Assembly (NCBI RefSeq): GCF_013359695.1 | Contig: NZ_JABFMU010000008.1 | Coordinates: forward strand, 10,860 to 74,859 | Length of the DNA stretch: 64,000 nucleotides | Direction of reading: 5' to 3' | Source of the DNA: Pseudomonas sp. C2B4 | Lineage (GTDB): Bacteria; Pseudomonadota; Gammaproteobacteria; Pseudomonadales; Pseudomonadaceae | Part shown: in pieces, positions 47,963 through 54,858 of the stretch | Layout: each line of letters opens with the position of its first letter | Numbering within the stretch: position 1 is the stretch's first letter | Notes under the pieces: model-generated | What the model was told of the DNA's origin: nothing | Seen by the model: only the letters and a program-made list of their open reading frames with translations | Database searches by the model: none | Position numbers and translations under genes: made by a program

Positions 47963-48496
47963 TCATACCGGCGCATCCAGCGGAGCCGTCGCTGGGGCGA
48001 CATGGTTGATCGACTGAACTTCTAATGCGGATTGCTTCCATGCTCGGCGCTTCCATGCTGCGAAGCCGGCTCTGTATGCGTAATGCTCGAGGGCGAAGTT
48101 GTCGGATGAACTTGCACCTAGTGATTTGATGTAAGTCCCGCGTTGTGGGCAATACTGCAGGCCTTCGGGTATTGGAAATTCCTTCTCGTACTCAGCGCGC
48201 TCGTCAATTTTGAGCACTTCACCGGCGAGCAATTGCGGATGTGCCTGGTCGGAGGAAAGGTGCGTATATCCCACAACAGGCTGCGCGGGCGCGACATTCT
48301 GAGCGATCAGCGTTGCATCAGAAGTGCCTGCCCCGCGCAGTTTTTCGTGGGGTATACGTGCTTCTCCAGTGGCATTGAGAGGGGCAATAATGCCTGCTGC
48401 TGCGCAGCAGAGACTGTTTGTTTCTGGCGTGTCGACGCCGCTGGCGATACGGAGCAAAGCGGGCGATGTCTGGGTGGTGTTCTGTTCCATTTTCAT
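47963..48496 (-). CDS. Conserved phage hypothetical protein
   Basis: A 177-residue protein; the C-terminal part (FPIPEGLQYCPQRGTYI, LEHYAYRAGFAAWKRRAW) resembles small early proteins of Pseudomonas prophages with unknown role. GGAGG precedes its ATG, and the start overlaps the stop of the 31-codon gene in ATGA. No known domain. Confidence 0.7.
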   Translation of the reverse strand: MKMEQNTTQTSPALLRIASGVDTPETNSLCCAAAGIIAPLNATGEARIPHEKLRGAGTSDATLIAQNVAPAQPVVGYTHLSSDQAHPQLLAGEVLKIDERAEYEKEFPIPEGLQYCPQRGTYIKSLGASSSDNFALEHYAYRAGFAAWKRRAWKQSALEVQSINHVAPATAPLDAPV

Positions 48497-48588
48497 GCCG
48501 CTTTCCTCCGGTGTTCGATTGTGAGTTGGTTCATCAGGCGCTGGTGAAGCGTGAACCGTGTATCGGTGGCGGTCGGAAACTGGTTCAT
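48493..48588 (-). CDS. 31-residue coupled phage microprotein
   Basis: An ATG at 48588 with AGGAGG four bases upstream opens a 31-codon frame (MNQFPTATDTRF ... HRRKAA). Its start overlaps the stop of the 71-residue gene and its stop overlaps the start of the 177-residue gene, both by ATGA. Such double coupling supports real translation. Function unknown; basic C terminus. Confidence 0.6.
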   Translation of the reverse strand: MNQFPTATDTRFTLHQRLMNQLTIEHRRKAA

Positions 48589-48800
48589 GCTGCCTCCTTG
48601 ATCAGGTCGGCAAGCAGCAAAGCGTTGCGTGTGTCTTTATTCAGTTGGCGAATGGCTTCTTGGCCGATAACCGTGGCCAGCTGTCGGTCGAACTCTTTCC
48701 GAAAACGTGTCACTTCCCGAAGCTCAGTCGTGGCCTTCGTCAGCTGTTGTTGCAGTTCTCCCGCCGCTTGCGGGGTGAGGCGTAGGAGGGTGCATTTCAT
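48585..48800 (-). CDS. Small phage protein, unknown
   Basis: A 71-residue, mostly helical and charged protein (PQAAGELQQQLTKATTELRE, likely coiled coil). AGGAGG upstream of ATG; overlaps neighbours by 4 bases on both sides. No family recognised. Confidence 0.7.
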   Translation of the reverse strand: MKCTLLRLTPQAAGELQQQLTKATTELREVTRFRKEFDRQLATVIGQEAIRQLNKDTRNALLLADLIKEAA

Positions 48801-49216
48801 GCTGCGGCCTCCTGCTCTACGGGCTCCAACATGGCGGCTATGGCGAGTGCTTGTTCGCGGAGCTCAACGGATTCACGTTCAAGTTTTTTACCGGTGCGGA
48901 ATGCAGCGAATGTCTCGGCGGCGATCCTGAGTTTTTCGGCGATGGCCAGGAGGGTGTGGCGTTCTGGTTCTCCCAGTTTCGAAGTGGCCAGTGCGCGCTC
49001 GTACTTGGTGAATAGTTGCTTGTACTGATTCCTTACCCGGTCAAGTGAAAGCTCCAGGTTGCAGACGGTTTGTGAATGGTCGGCCTGTTGAATGCTCATG
49101 CCTTCATCAATGCCCTCAAGGCGGCCATCGATGAGGCCGCCGCGATAGCCGGCCCAGTAGGTGAGGGCGACGAGCAAGATGAGGACGATCAGTGCCCAGA
49201 TCTGAGTTGCGGTCAT
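48797..49216 (-). CDS. Single-TM phage protein with coiled coil
   Basis: A 139-residue protein with one membrane helix (residues 5-22, IWALIVLILLVALTYWAG) and a long helical region (about 50-139). Start at 49216 has AGGAG ten bases upstream; the longer frame to 49261 lacks a site. Could act at the membrane in the early phase; no family recognised. Confidence 0.7.
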   Translation of the reverse strand: MTATQIWALIVLILLVALTYWAGYRGGLIDGRLEGIDEGMSIQQADHSQTVCNLELSLDRVRNQYKQLFTKYERALATSKLGEPERHTLLAIAEKLRIAAETFAAFRTGKKLERESVELREQALAIAAMLEPVEQEAAA

Positions 49217-49267
49217 GTGGTGTGCTCCTGTTGTTTTTGGTTGGCCGGTGGTGGCGGCCATTTGGGG

Positions 49268-49594
49268 TTACTGGTCCTGCTGGGTTGAATCGGTCTGTTT
49301 CTTTGCCTGCTCCTCGTCGGCCGTATAGGCCCTGATATCGATCCATGACGCTAGGTGGCGAATGTGGACGTACTTGAAGGACTTCCGGCTGTCTTTGAGC
49401 GTGGTCACTGGCAGCGGGATGCGACCGTTGTCGAGGTCGGAGGCGAACGTCTGCTCATTGAGATTGCGGAAGTACTGCAGACGAAGTTTTTCCAGCGGGA
49501 TAAGCACGTCGCCGAAGGTGCGGTAGAGCAGTTCAACTGTGACCGTTTCCGGTGCCGGCATCAGCCGGAGTGGGTTCTGATTGGCGTTACTCAT
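49268..49594 (-). CDS. PrtN-like pyocin-activator-family protein
   Basis: A 108-residue protein; residues 24-85 (DVLIPLEKLRLQYF, DNGRIPLPVTTLKDS, YVHIRHLASWID) follow the pattern of PrtN, the activator of pyocin genes in P. aeruginosa, which binds DNA. Many Pseudomonas prophages carry PrtN-like early proteins. Here it likely regulates phage genes; role inferred from similarity by eye. Confidence 0.75.
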   Translation of the reverse strand: MSNANQNPLRLMPAPETVTVELLYRTFGDVLIPLEKLRLQYFRNLNEQTFASDLDNGRIPLPVTTLKDSRKSFKYVHIRHLASWIDIRAYTADEEQAKKQTDSTQQDQ

Positions 49595-49766
49595 GGGCTT
49601 GCGTGGCCTCCTTGCGTTTGAACCGTGATGGGTGATTCCAGGCGTTTAGGCAGTGGCGTTTGGTCAGCTCCCGCAGATGTTCGGGTACTTCGAGGAGCGC
49701 GGCGTTGCGCTCCTCGCGTGTACGCATTGCGATGATCTGTCGGGCGTATTCCCTAGGCCACGTCAC
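49587..49766 (-). CDS. Small phage protein with GTG start
   Basis: A 59-residue frame starting at a GTG (MTWPREYARQIIAM...), overlapping the end of the KilAC-like gene by 14 bp and the start of the PrtN-like gene by 8. Basic and helical (REERNAALLEVPEHLRELTK). The MTWPREYARQI start recurs in Pseudomonas phage early regions as far as I remember; function unknown. Confidence 0.65.
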   Translation of the reverse strand: MTWPREYARQIIAMRTREERNAALLEVPEHLRELTKRHCLNAWNHPSRFKRKEATQAHE

Positions 49767-50037
49767 GGTTATCTGCCGGGATGGCCGGCAGCTCCAACCC
49801 CAGTTGTTCGGCCAGCCAACGAATGCCAGGTTGTTTGACCCGGGTTGATTGGTTGTACTGCATGCCGAGCTGTTCGTGATACCAGTGGCCATCCTTGATC
49901 CGCAGAAAGTCGCGGTCACGGGTGGGGTAGGCCGGTAGGTTCCGTTCGTTGAGCAATCCCTTTTCGCGCATCAGGCTCATGAGCTTGGGCCGGGTCAGGC
50001 CGAGTTGGCTTGCGGCTTGAGAGAGTGTGCGTTCCAT
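49753..50037 (-). CDS. KilAC-like antirepressor-type DNA-binding protein
   Basis: A 94-residue protein matching the C-terminal domain of phage KilA/Ant antirepressors: LSQAASQLGLTRPKLMSLMREKG, DFLRIKDGHWYHEQLGM, YNQSTRVKQPGIRWLAEQL. It stands alone without the usual N-terminal Bro/KilA-N domain. Start at 50037 with GAGG eight bases upstream. Confidence 0.78.
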   Translation of the reverse strand: MERTLSQAASQLGLTRPKLMSLMREKGLLNERNLPAYPTRDRDFLRIKDGHWYHEQLGMQYNQSTRVKQPGIRWLAEQLGLELPAIPADNRDVA

Positions 50038-50047
50038 GGCATTCACC

Positions 50048-50638
50048 TCACGCAGCGTGTGCGGCAGGTGTCGCCGCAGCAGCCAGATGGTTGATGGACT
50101 CGATGACCTTGCCGTAGATCTCGACGTCGGTGCCGCACACGGTGAAGCATTTGGTGCGCGGGCTCTTTACGCCGATGCTCAGGATGGTGGTGACACCTGG
50201 GCGGGTGTGGGTGCGGTGGATCGCGACGTGGAGGGGCAGTTCGAAACCCATGTCCAGGCTCAAGGTGCCGCCGGTGATGACCAGCTCGAACACGCGTTGC
50301 TTGTCCCGAAGATCAAATCGACCGTATTCGCGCTCTGCATGGGGCAAGTACAGCAGATCAGCGAAATTACTAGGGGCGAAGGGGCCGTTAGCGATTTCTT
50401 CGATGAAGTCAGCCAGCTTGAGGTGCATTTTCTTTTCGTTGTTCAAGGTTAGCGTGTGGCGTTCGCAGCCCAGTTCGACGATGAAAATGGTTTCTGCGGT
50501 GCCCCGTTCTACCTTGAGGCGGATGGCCAAAGCTTCACACTTTGGTGCGGACCGCAGTACGTGGTTGAAAGTCTCGGTCAGATTCACCTGGGCGTTGAGT
50601 AGCTGCAGAGTGCGATTATCGAGTTTGAATTTGCTCAT
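50048..50638 (-). CDS. Phage early protein, unknown
   Basis: A 196-residue protein with no motif that I recognise (NAQVNLTETFNHVLRSAP; FADLLYLPHAEREYGRFD). Overlaps the stop-start of the upstream small gene by 4 bases, so coupled. Normal GC-rich codon use, like the rest of the left operon. Confidence 0.7.
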   Translation of the reverse strand: MSKFKLDNRTLQLLNAQVNLTETFNHVLRSAPKCEALAIRLKVERGTAETIFIVELGCERHTLTLNNEKKMHLKLADFIEEIANGPFAPSNFADLLYLPHAEREYGRFDLRDKQRVFELVITGGTLSLDMGFELPLHVAIHRTHTRPGVTTILSIGVKSPRTKCFTVCGTDVEIYGKVIESINHLAAAATPAAHAA

Positions 50639-50811
50639 GCTGCGTTTCCCCCACCGTTCGGATCGAATGGCGTGGGTGCGATACGGGCTTTCGGCTTCGG
50701 TTTGGTGGTGGCAAACGAGCAGCCGTATTCGCGGGCTAGGCGGCGAATTTCGAATATGAGGAAGGGGTTAGCTACGGCTGGATGGACGTGAAGGGTGGCT
50801 GTGGTGTGCAC
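50635..50811 (-). CDS. First gene of the leftward operon, small unknown protein
   Basis: A 58-residue product from a GTG at 50811 with GAGG seven bases upstream (MHTTATLHVHPAV...). Contains RRLAREYGCSFATTKPKPK. It is the first frame after the operator/promoter region at 50850-50892. Function unknown. Confidence 0.6.
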   Translation of the reverse strand: MHTTATLHVHPAVANPFLIFEIRRLAREYGCSFATTKPKPKARIAPTPFDPNGGGNAA

Positions 50812-50849
50812 GGTGTTGCCTCGCTCTGTGGTGGAAGAGTTAGGCAAAT

Positions 50850-50892
50850 ATCAACCAATGGTTGCTATAAGTCAACAATCACTGGTTGATAT
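50850..50892 (-). promoter_or_regulatory. Left early promoter with repressor operators
   Basis: On the minus strand TTGACT (50876-50871) and GATATT (50853-50848 region) are 17 bp apart. Two dyads overlap them: TCAAC-N5-GTTGC at 50851-50865, with the perfect core CAACCAATGGTTG, and TCAAC-N8-GTTGA at 50872-50889. The same TCAAC-N5-GTTGA word lies beside the repressor gene at 53498-53512. This fits PL with two repressor sites. Boundaries approximate. Confidence 0.65.
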
Positions 50893-50974
50893 TTTGATTT
50901 TTGCACTGCACAGCAACCATACTGGCTATTGGCCTTTTATCTATTTGGTCAACAAAGAAAGGTAAGGAAACGGT

Positions 50975-51574
50975 ATGCATGATTATGCGGTTTTTGGTCA
51001 CGACCGAGCTGTAATCGGGCGTTGGCTTGGGGTCATCTCTATTCTTGGCGCAGGTGCTATATCTCAATTAATGGATTTTGCAAGTACTGCAAGTCAGTGG
51101 GGGATTCTGTCAAAAGCGACGGTGACTACTGGGGCTATTTATTTTGCCGTTCACTGGATTTTCAATAAATGGATTTGGAGGGTTCCGATACTCGATATAC
51201 CAAATCTTCAAGGAGAGTGGGACGTTGAAGCGAAAACACTCAATGAAGATGGCAGTGTTCGTTGGAATTGGGTCGGTATAATAGGCATTGAGCAAAATTG
51301 GAAACAGATAGTTATACATTTAGAGACAGCGCAAAGTGAGAGTCTAAGTTATACCGCTATTTTTATGAAAAGAGATAGCCCAATTGGTGGGTGGATGCTT
51401 AGCTATAGCTATAGTAATGAATCGCGTCTCGAGGTTTCTCATGAGTTGAGCTCTCATAAAGGCTATTGTGAGATTATGCTAAACAAGGAGCTAACTTTGG
51501 GGAAGGCTAGCTATTTCAATAGAAATGGTAGAAATACATTCGGTGTGATGACGTTGACGAGGAGAGTAAAATAA
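50975..51574 (+). CDS. cap15: CBASS effector Cap15 (two-TM beta-barrel cyclic-nucleotide sensor)
   Basis: The 199-residue protein has two membrane helices (about 14-34 IGRWLGVISILGAGAISQL, and 48-66 ATVTTGAIYFAVHWIFNKW) and a C-terminal domain of short strands (75-199: IPNLQGEWDVEAKTL, WVGIIGIEQNWKQIVIHLET, SESLSYTAIF, LSYSYSNES, GYCEIMLNKELT, YFNRNGRNTFGVMT). This is the pattern of Cap15, a CBASS effector that binds a cyclic nucleotide in its barrel and oligomerises in the inner membrane to depolarise the cell. The CD-NTase gene follows one base after its stop. AAGGA lies seven bases before the ATG. AT-rich codons mark it as acquired. Confidence 0.85.
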   Translation: MHDYAVFGHDRAVIGRWLGVISILGAGAISQLMDFASTASQWGILSKATVTTGAIYFAVHWIFNKWIWRVPILDIPNLQGEWDVEAKTLNEDGSVRWNWVGIIGIEQNWKQIVIHLETAQSESLSYTAIFMKRDSPIGGWMLSYSYSNESRLEVSHELSSHKGYCEIMLNKELTLGKASYFNRNGRNTFGVMTLTRRVK

Positions 51575-51575
51575 A

Positions 51576-52706
51576 ATGGATTTTAATAAAAAGCTCGCGG
51601 CGCAAAAAGCTCGGAGACAGGGGCCATCAGTTAGTACTGAGATGTTTGATTCTGTTCATTATGCGGAGGCTAGTACCCGCGCATTGTACAAGTCGCAAAT
51701 ATTTGAATCTCTTCAAGAATCAAATGGGGTGAAGTGGGTTCTATGGGCAATGGACCCCGTAGAGAAGGAATATACAGAAATCTCAAAAAGCGAAGGTGAG
51801 CGTATTGCCTTAAGCTTGGTGAAGTCTTTAGAAAGGGAAGGTGTAAAGGTAGAGGCAAGGCTACAAGGGTCTGTCGGACTCGATATACATATCAAGGGCG
51901 TTTCTGATGTCGATATGTTAATTGTTGTAAAGTCAACAATACTTGTTCAACAGCCTCCCGTAGTAGCTGGGCTGTACCCGCCTCCAACCGATAAGCGGCC
52001 AATGGTAGACATTGTCGCTGATTTACGTGCGCGTTCCGAAGTTATATTAAAAGCTAATTTTCCTGCCGCAACGGTCGATATTTCTGGGGCAAAAGCAATC
52101 GCCTTAGAGGGCGGGAGCCTTGTTAGAGAGATTGATATAGTTCCAGCTGCTTGGTATCACACAACTGCTTATCAAAAAAGTCAGATGGAATTCGATAAAG
52201 GAATTCAAATTTATAATAAGAAAGAGCATGTGCTTCATGTCAATTTTCCGTTTTTGAATCGTCAGCTAATCAATGACGCTGATGCGCGCTCTAACGGAAT
52301 CCTGAAAGGGGTAATTCGTCTAATGAAGACAATGATTTCCGATATGGATGATGAAAGAAAGGCATTGGCAAAAGGTTTAAATAGCTTTGATTTATCGGCT
52401 ATTGCTTACGATATGCGTGAAGAATTGGAGATGCCTGCTTATCTGCGGTTGGGTGCGCTTGAAAAACTGCGAGAACACTTGTGGCGCTTGGTTGTGAATA
52501 GCGAGTTGAGAGATAATTTAATTGTGCCAGACGGTACCCGGAAGGTATTCGATAACGAGAGTAAAGTTCCGGCCTTGGCTGCGTTGTATTTAGAATGCGA
52601 AGATTTAGCTAAATCTGTACATGACGAGTTGATGCCTTTCGGTAATGAATATAAGGGGGATGTGCTCTTGAATAAGGTGGTTTCATTGGTAGGGCAGTGG
52701 TCTTGA
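51576..52706 (+). CDS. cdn: CD-NTase (CBASS cyclic-oligonucleotide synthase)
   Basis: The 376-residue enzyme has the DNA polymerase beta-like nucleotidyltransferase core: LQGSVGLDIHIKGVSDVDML gives Gly98-Ser99 and Asp111/Asp113, and LVREIDIVPAAW the third acidic residue Asp187. The helical C-terminal half (about 230-376) fits the OAS1/tRNA-NT second domain. On phage sensing it should make a cyclic di- or trinucleotide that opens Cap15. Clade (CdnB, CdnE or other) and product cannot be fixed by eye. No Cap2/Cap3 or HORMA/TRIP13 genes follow, so this is a type I, two-gene system. AT-rich like Cap15. Confidence 0.85.
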   Translation: MDFNKKLAAQKARRQGPSVSTEMFDSVHYAEASTRALYKSQIFESLQESNGVKWVLWAMDPVEKEYTEISKSEGERIALSLVKSLEREGVKVEARLQGSVGLDIHIKGVSDVDMLIVVKSTILVQQPPVVAGLYPPPTDKRPMVDIVADLRARSEVILKANFPAATVDISGAKAIALEGGSLVREIDIVPAAWYHTTAYQKSQMEFDKGIQIYNKKEHVLHVNFPFLNRQLINDADARSNGILKGVIRLMKTMISDMDDERKALAKGLNSFDLSAIAYDMREELEMPAYLRLGALEKLREHLWRLVVNSELRDNLIVPDGTRKVFDNESKVPALAALYLECEDLAKSVHDELMPFGNEYKGDVLLNKVVSLVGQWS

Positions 52707-52716
52707 GTTTTTAGTC

Positions 52717-53448
52717 TCAGTCGAGGATGAATGCACCAACGACCTTTCCGCAGATGTGAGTCTCTTCCGTAATATCAATGATTGGATATTGCGGATTGAT
52801 CGGTTTTAAATATTGTCGTCCAGCATCCTCAACCAAAACCTTAAATGTCGCCTCGTTTGTGCGAGGGACCCTTGCAATTACGCGATCTCCCGTCTTTGTT
52901 TCAGCTTCAGGGTCAACGAAAATGATGCACCCTGTTGGATAGCTACGACCTGGCCCAGGATTTGTCATCGAATCGCCCAGTACTTTTAATGCATAGCCCT
53001 GACTACTAATTGGCACTGGGCACGAAAGCCAAGAGTCTGGATCGTAAGATTCAAAATTTGAGATCGCTTCACACCAAGCGCCTGCCTGCACCCAAGAAAT
53101 TAGCGGGACTTTGCCAAAGCGATGGCTGATTTCGCTGACGTTACTCCCATCACTAGCAGTCAACTGGCGAATATTGCTTTCACCGGACTGCTCTTTCGGC
53201 AATACGCCGTATTCCAACCATTCCCGGCGAATCTTCAACCACGAGCAAAGTGCAGCCATGCTATCTGCCTCTGCCATCGCCTCGCCGTTCAGCCATTTAC
53301 TGATGGCCTGTGTAGTTTTATCGACTCCCAAGCTTTTCAACTGACGATGGATATCCACACCACGACCCCGGCTGCGTACGCCGGCATCGTCGAGGGCTTC
53401 GTGTAGGCGCTCGCTAAAAGCTGCGCGGAGTGCATTTTTATCAACCAT
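52717..53448 (-). CDS. Prophage repressor, LexA-like S24 family
   Basis: The 243-residue repressor has an N-terminal HTH (FSERLHEALDDAG; VDKTTQAISKWLNGEAMAEAD) and a C-terminal S24 domain with cleavage dipeptide Ala-Gly in SWVQAGAWCE, catalytic Ser in KVLGDSMTNPGPG and Lys in NEATFKVLVE. It should maintain lysogeny and self-cleave on RecA activation. Convergent with the CBASS genes (10 bp between stops), divergent from the Cro-like gene. Confidence 0.92.
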   Translation of the reverse strand: MVDKNALRAAFSERLHEALDDAGVRSRGRGVDIHRQLKSLGVDKTTQAISKWLNGEAMAEADSMAALCSWLKIRREWLEYGVLPKEQSGESNIRQLTASDGSNVSEISHRFGKVPLISWVQAGAWCEAISNFESYDPDSWLSCPVPISSQGYALKVLGDSMTNPGPGRSYPTGCIIFVDPEAETKTGDRVIARVPRTNEATFKVLVEDAGRQYLKPINPQYPIIDITEETHICGKVVGAFILD

Positions 53449-53483
53449 GAGTTGAGAGTGTCACAAAGGTTGCGCAATAGTCA

Positions 53484-53512
53484 GTTGATCTATAACATCA
53501 ACCGTGAGTTGA
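53484..53512. promoter_or_regulatory. Right operator/promoter region of the immunity switch
   Basis: TCAAC-CGTGA-GTTGA (53498-53512) has the same half-sites and 5-bp gap as the left operator at 50851, and a further GTTGA half-site lies at 53484-53488. The stretch between the repressor and Cro-like starts also holds AT-rich -10-like elements for both directions. Confidence 0.65.
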
Positions 53513-53527
53513 TAAATGGAGGTTGCC

Positions 53528-53788
53528 ATGTTGGAACCCGTAGATTTCCCGAATGCAATCGCATTCGCTTTTGAAGCCGTAGGTGGCATTGGGGCCGCTG
53601 CCAAGGTTTGCGACCGAAGCTATCAAGCGCTGAACAAATGGCGCCAAGCAGCGTGCCTACCGCGGACCGATTACACGGGTGAGACCAAATACGCTGTGCT
53701 GTTAGCGGCAGCCGCAAAGCAGAAGGGCAACGCGTTCGAGCCTGCTTGGCTGTTGAATGCATCTGCACCTCAAAAAGCTGCAGCTTAG
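53528..53788 (+). CDS. cro: Cro-like small DNA-binding protein
   Basis: An 86-residue protein, divergent from the repressor, with a YdaS/Cro-type HTH (AFEAVGGIGAAAKVCDRSYQALNKWRQ, given here as GGIGAAAKVCDRSYQALNKW). GGAGG five bases before the ATG at 53528 fixes the start. It likely antagonises the repressor for lytic entry. Confidence 0.8.
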   Translation: MLEPVDFPNAIAFAFEAVGGIGAAAKVCDRSYQALNKWRQAACLPRTDYTGETKYAVLLAAAAKQKGNAFEPAWLLNASAPQKAAA

Positions 53789-54119
53789 TTAGAAAAAAGG
53801 CGACCCATGGGCCGCCCAGTTCCTCCCGACACGCACCACCACAGCGCTGTCGGGTCGCAGTAAAGGTAGGCGGGCACACCACATGCAAACCACCTCTCTT
53901 TACTGCGCTTTCCAAGGCACGGATGCCTTGGTGTTGCTGCCTTTTCCACCACAGATTGGGCAGCGGTTGCGCCAGGGGTGAACAACGGATTGTTCGCCTC
54001 GGCACGGTGCCGGTTTTGGTCCTGCGGACCTTGCCGGCGTTTGGGCCCTTTCAAGCCACGCGGCAAATGTATCACCACTGCATGTCGCGCGGCACTGGCA
54101 ACTGTTAAGGATTAATGCC
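53789..54119 (+). other. 331-bp gene-free, hairpin-rich stretch between cro and cII
   Basis: No convincing gene on either strand. Stem-loops visible: CCCGACA/TGTCGGG (53825-53854), CCAAGGC/GCCTTGG with 6-base loop (53912-53931), GAACAA-cgga-TTGTTC (53980-53995), CGGCA/TGCCG (54000-54012) and GGTCC-tgc-GGACC (54018-54030). The minus strand has an open frame containing WWCVSGGTGRPMGRLF, a string that I believe recurs in prophage hypotheticals, which suggests conserved DNA here. May be a structured RNA, nut/antitermination site or an ash-like region. Confidence 0.5.
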
Positions 54120-54638
54120 ATGAGCCGAATCGCTCTGAGTTCTGTGGAACGAGCACAGCGGGAACTGCTGCCGCTCGATCTAGCGCTTTACCATGCCGCT
54201 CGGGACTACCCCGGTGGCGCCGCTGCAATCGCCGCCACCACCGGCAGAAATGCCACCACGCTGCAGCACAAACTTTCCCCAACCCATCCCAGCCACACGG
54301 TGAACATTCAGGAGTTCGGCGAGATCCTGGAGTTGACCAAGGACCGCCGCATTCTGGATGCGGTGCATGCGTTGGTGGGGGATACGACTTGGCAGGAGTT
54401 GGCTGAGGCGTACACCAACGACATGCCTGAAACCTTGACCACCGGCATTGCTGAGTATTTTCGGCAGGTGGCGAATCTGGCTGAGACTTGGGCCAAGAGC
54501 ATTGGTGATGGCGTGGTAACGGACCACGAGTTAGCCGAGATTCGCCTCCAGGTATTTCGCGGTATTCAAGGGCTGTTGGGGATGTTCAACCGCGCCACGT
54601 ACGTCAACCAGACGACGCGAGGTGCCGAACGTGGCTGA
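54120..54638 (+). CDS. CII-like phage regulatory protein
   Basis: The 172-residue protein matches the phage CII/CP76 regulatory family: YHAARDYPGGAAAIAATTGRNATTLQHKL (HTH-like, part quoted as GGAAAIAATTGRNATTLQ), NIQEFGEILELTKDRRILDAVHALVG. Probably controls early genes or the lysis-lysogeny choice. Follows cro in the usual order. Confidence 0.8.
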   Translation: MSRIALSSVERAQRELLPLDLALYHAARDYPGGAAAIAATTGRNATTLQHKLSPTHPSHTVNIQEFGEILELTKDRRILDAVHALVGDTTWQELAEAYTNDMPETLTTGIAEYFRQVANLAETWAKSIGDGVVTDHELAEIRLQVFRGIQGLLGMFNRATYVNQTTRGAERG

Positions 54639-54858
54639 TATCGCTGACTTCGCTAATGACCTGGTGCAGGAGCGTATTGATCACGCACTGGCCGCGCGTA
54701 AAGCCACCAAGGTTGCCTCAGTGGTTCATTCGTTTTTGTTTTGCGAAGAGTGCGACGACCCAATCCCTGAAGGTCGCCGAATCGCATCACCGGGTTGCAC
54801 GCAGTGCGTGCAATGCCAATCAATCGAAGAACAACGGGAGGTTCGCCATGCTCGATGA
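54631..54858 (+). CDS. DksA/TraR-type C4 zinc-finger protein
   Basis: A 75-residue protein with C-x2-C ... C-x2-C in FCEECDDPIPEGRR and GCTQCVQCQ, as in small TraR/DksA-like phage proteins that bind RNA polymerase. GTG start at 54631 with GAGGTG upstream; overlaps the CII-like gene by 8 bp and the primase gene by 11. Confidence 0.82.
   Translation: MADIADFANDLVQERIDHALAARKATKVASVVHSFLFCEECDDPIPEGRRIASPGCTQCVQCQSIEEQREVRHAR

Noticed and set aside
47664..48152. Longer 162-residue version of the DUF4224 protein
   Set aside because: The extra N-terminal part is Arg/Pro-rich without family similarity and overlaps the upstream gene; the short form matches the family length.
53785..54078. 97-codon minus-strand frame with WWCVSGGTGRPMGRLF
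   Set aside because: No start signal, runs against the cro-cII transcription unit, and low-complexity N-terminal half; kept only as a hint of conserved DNA.
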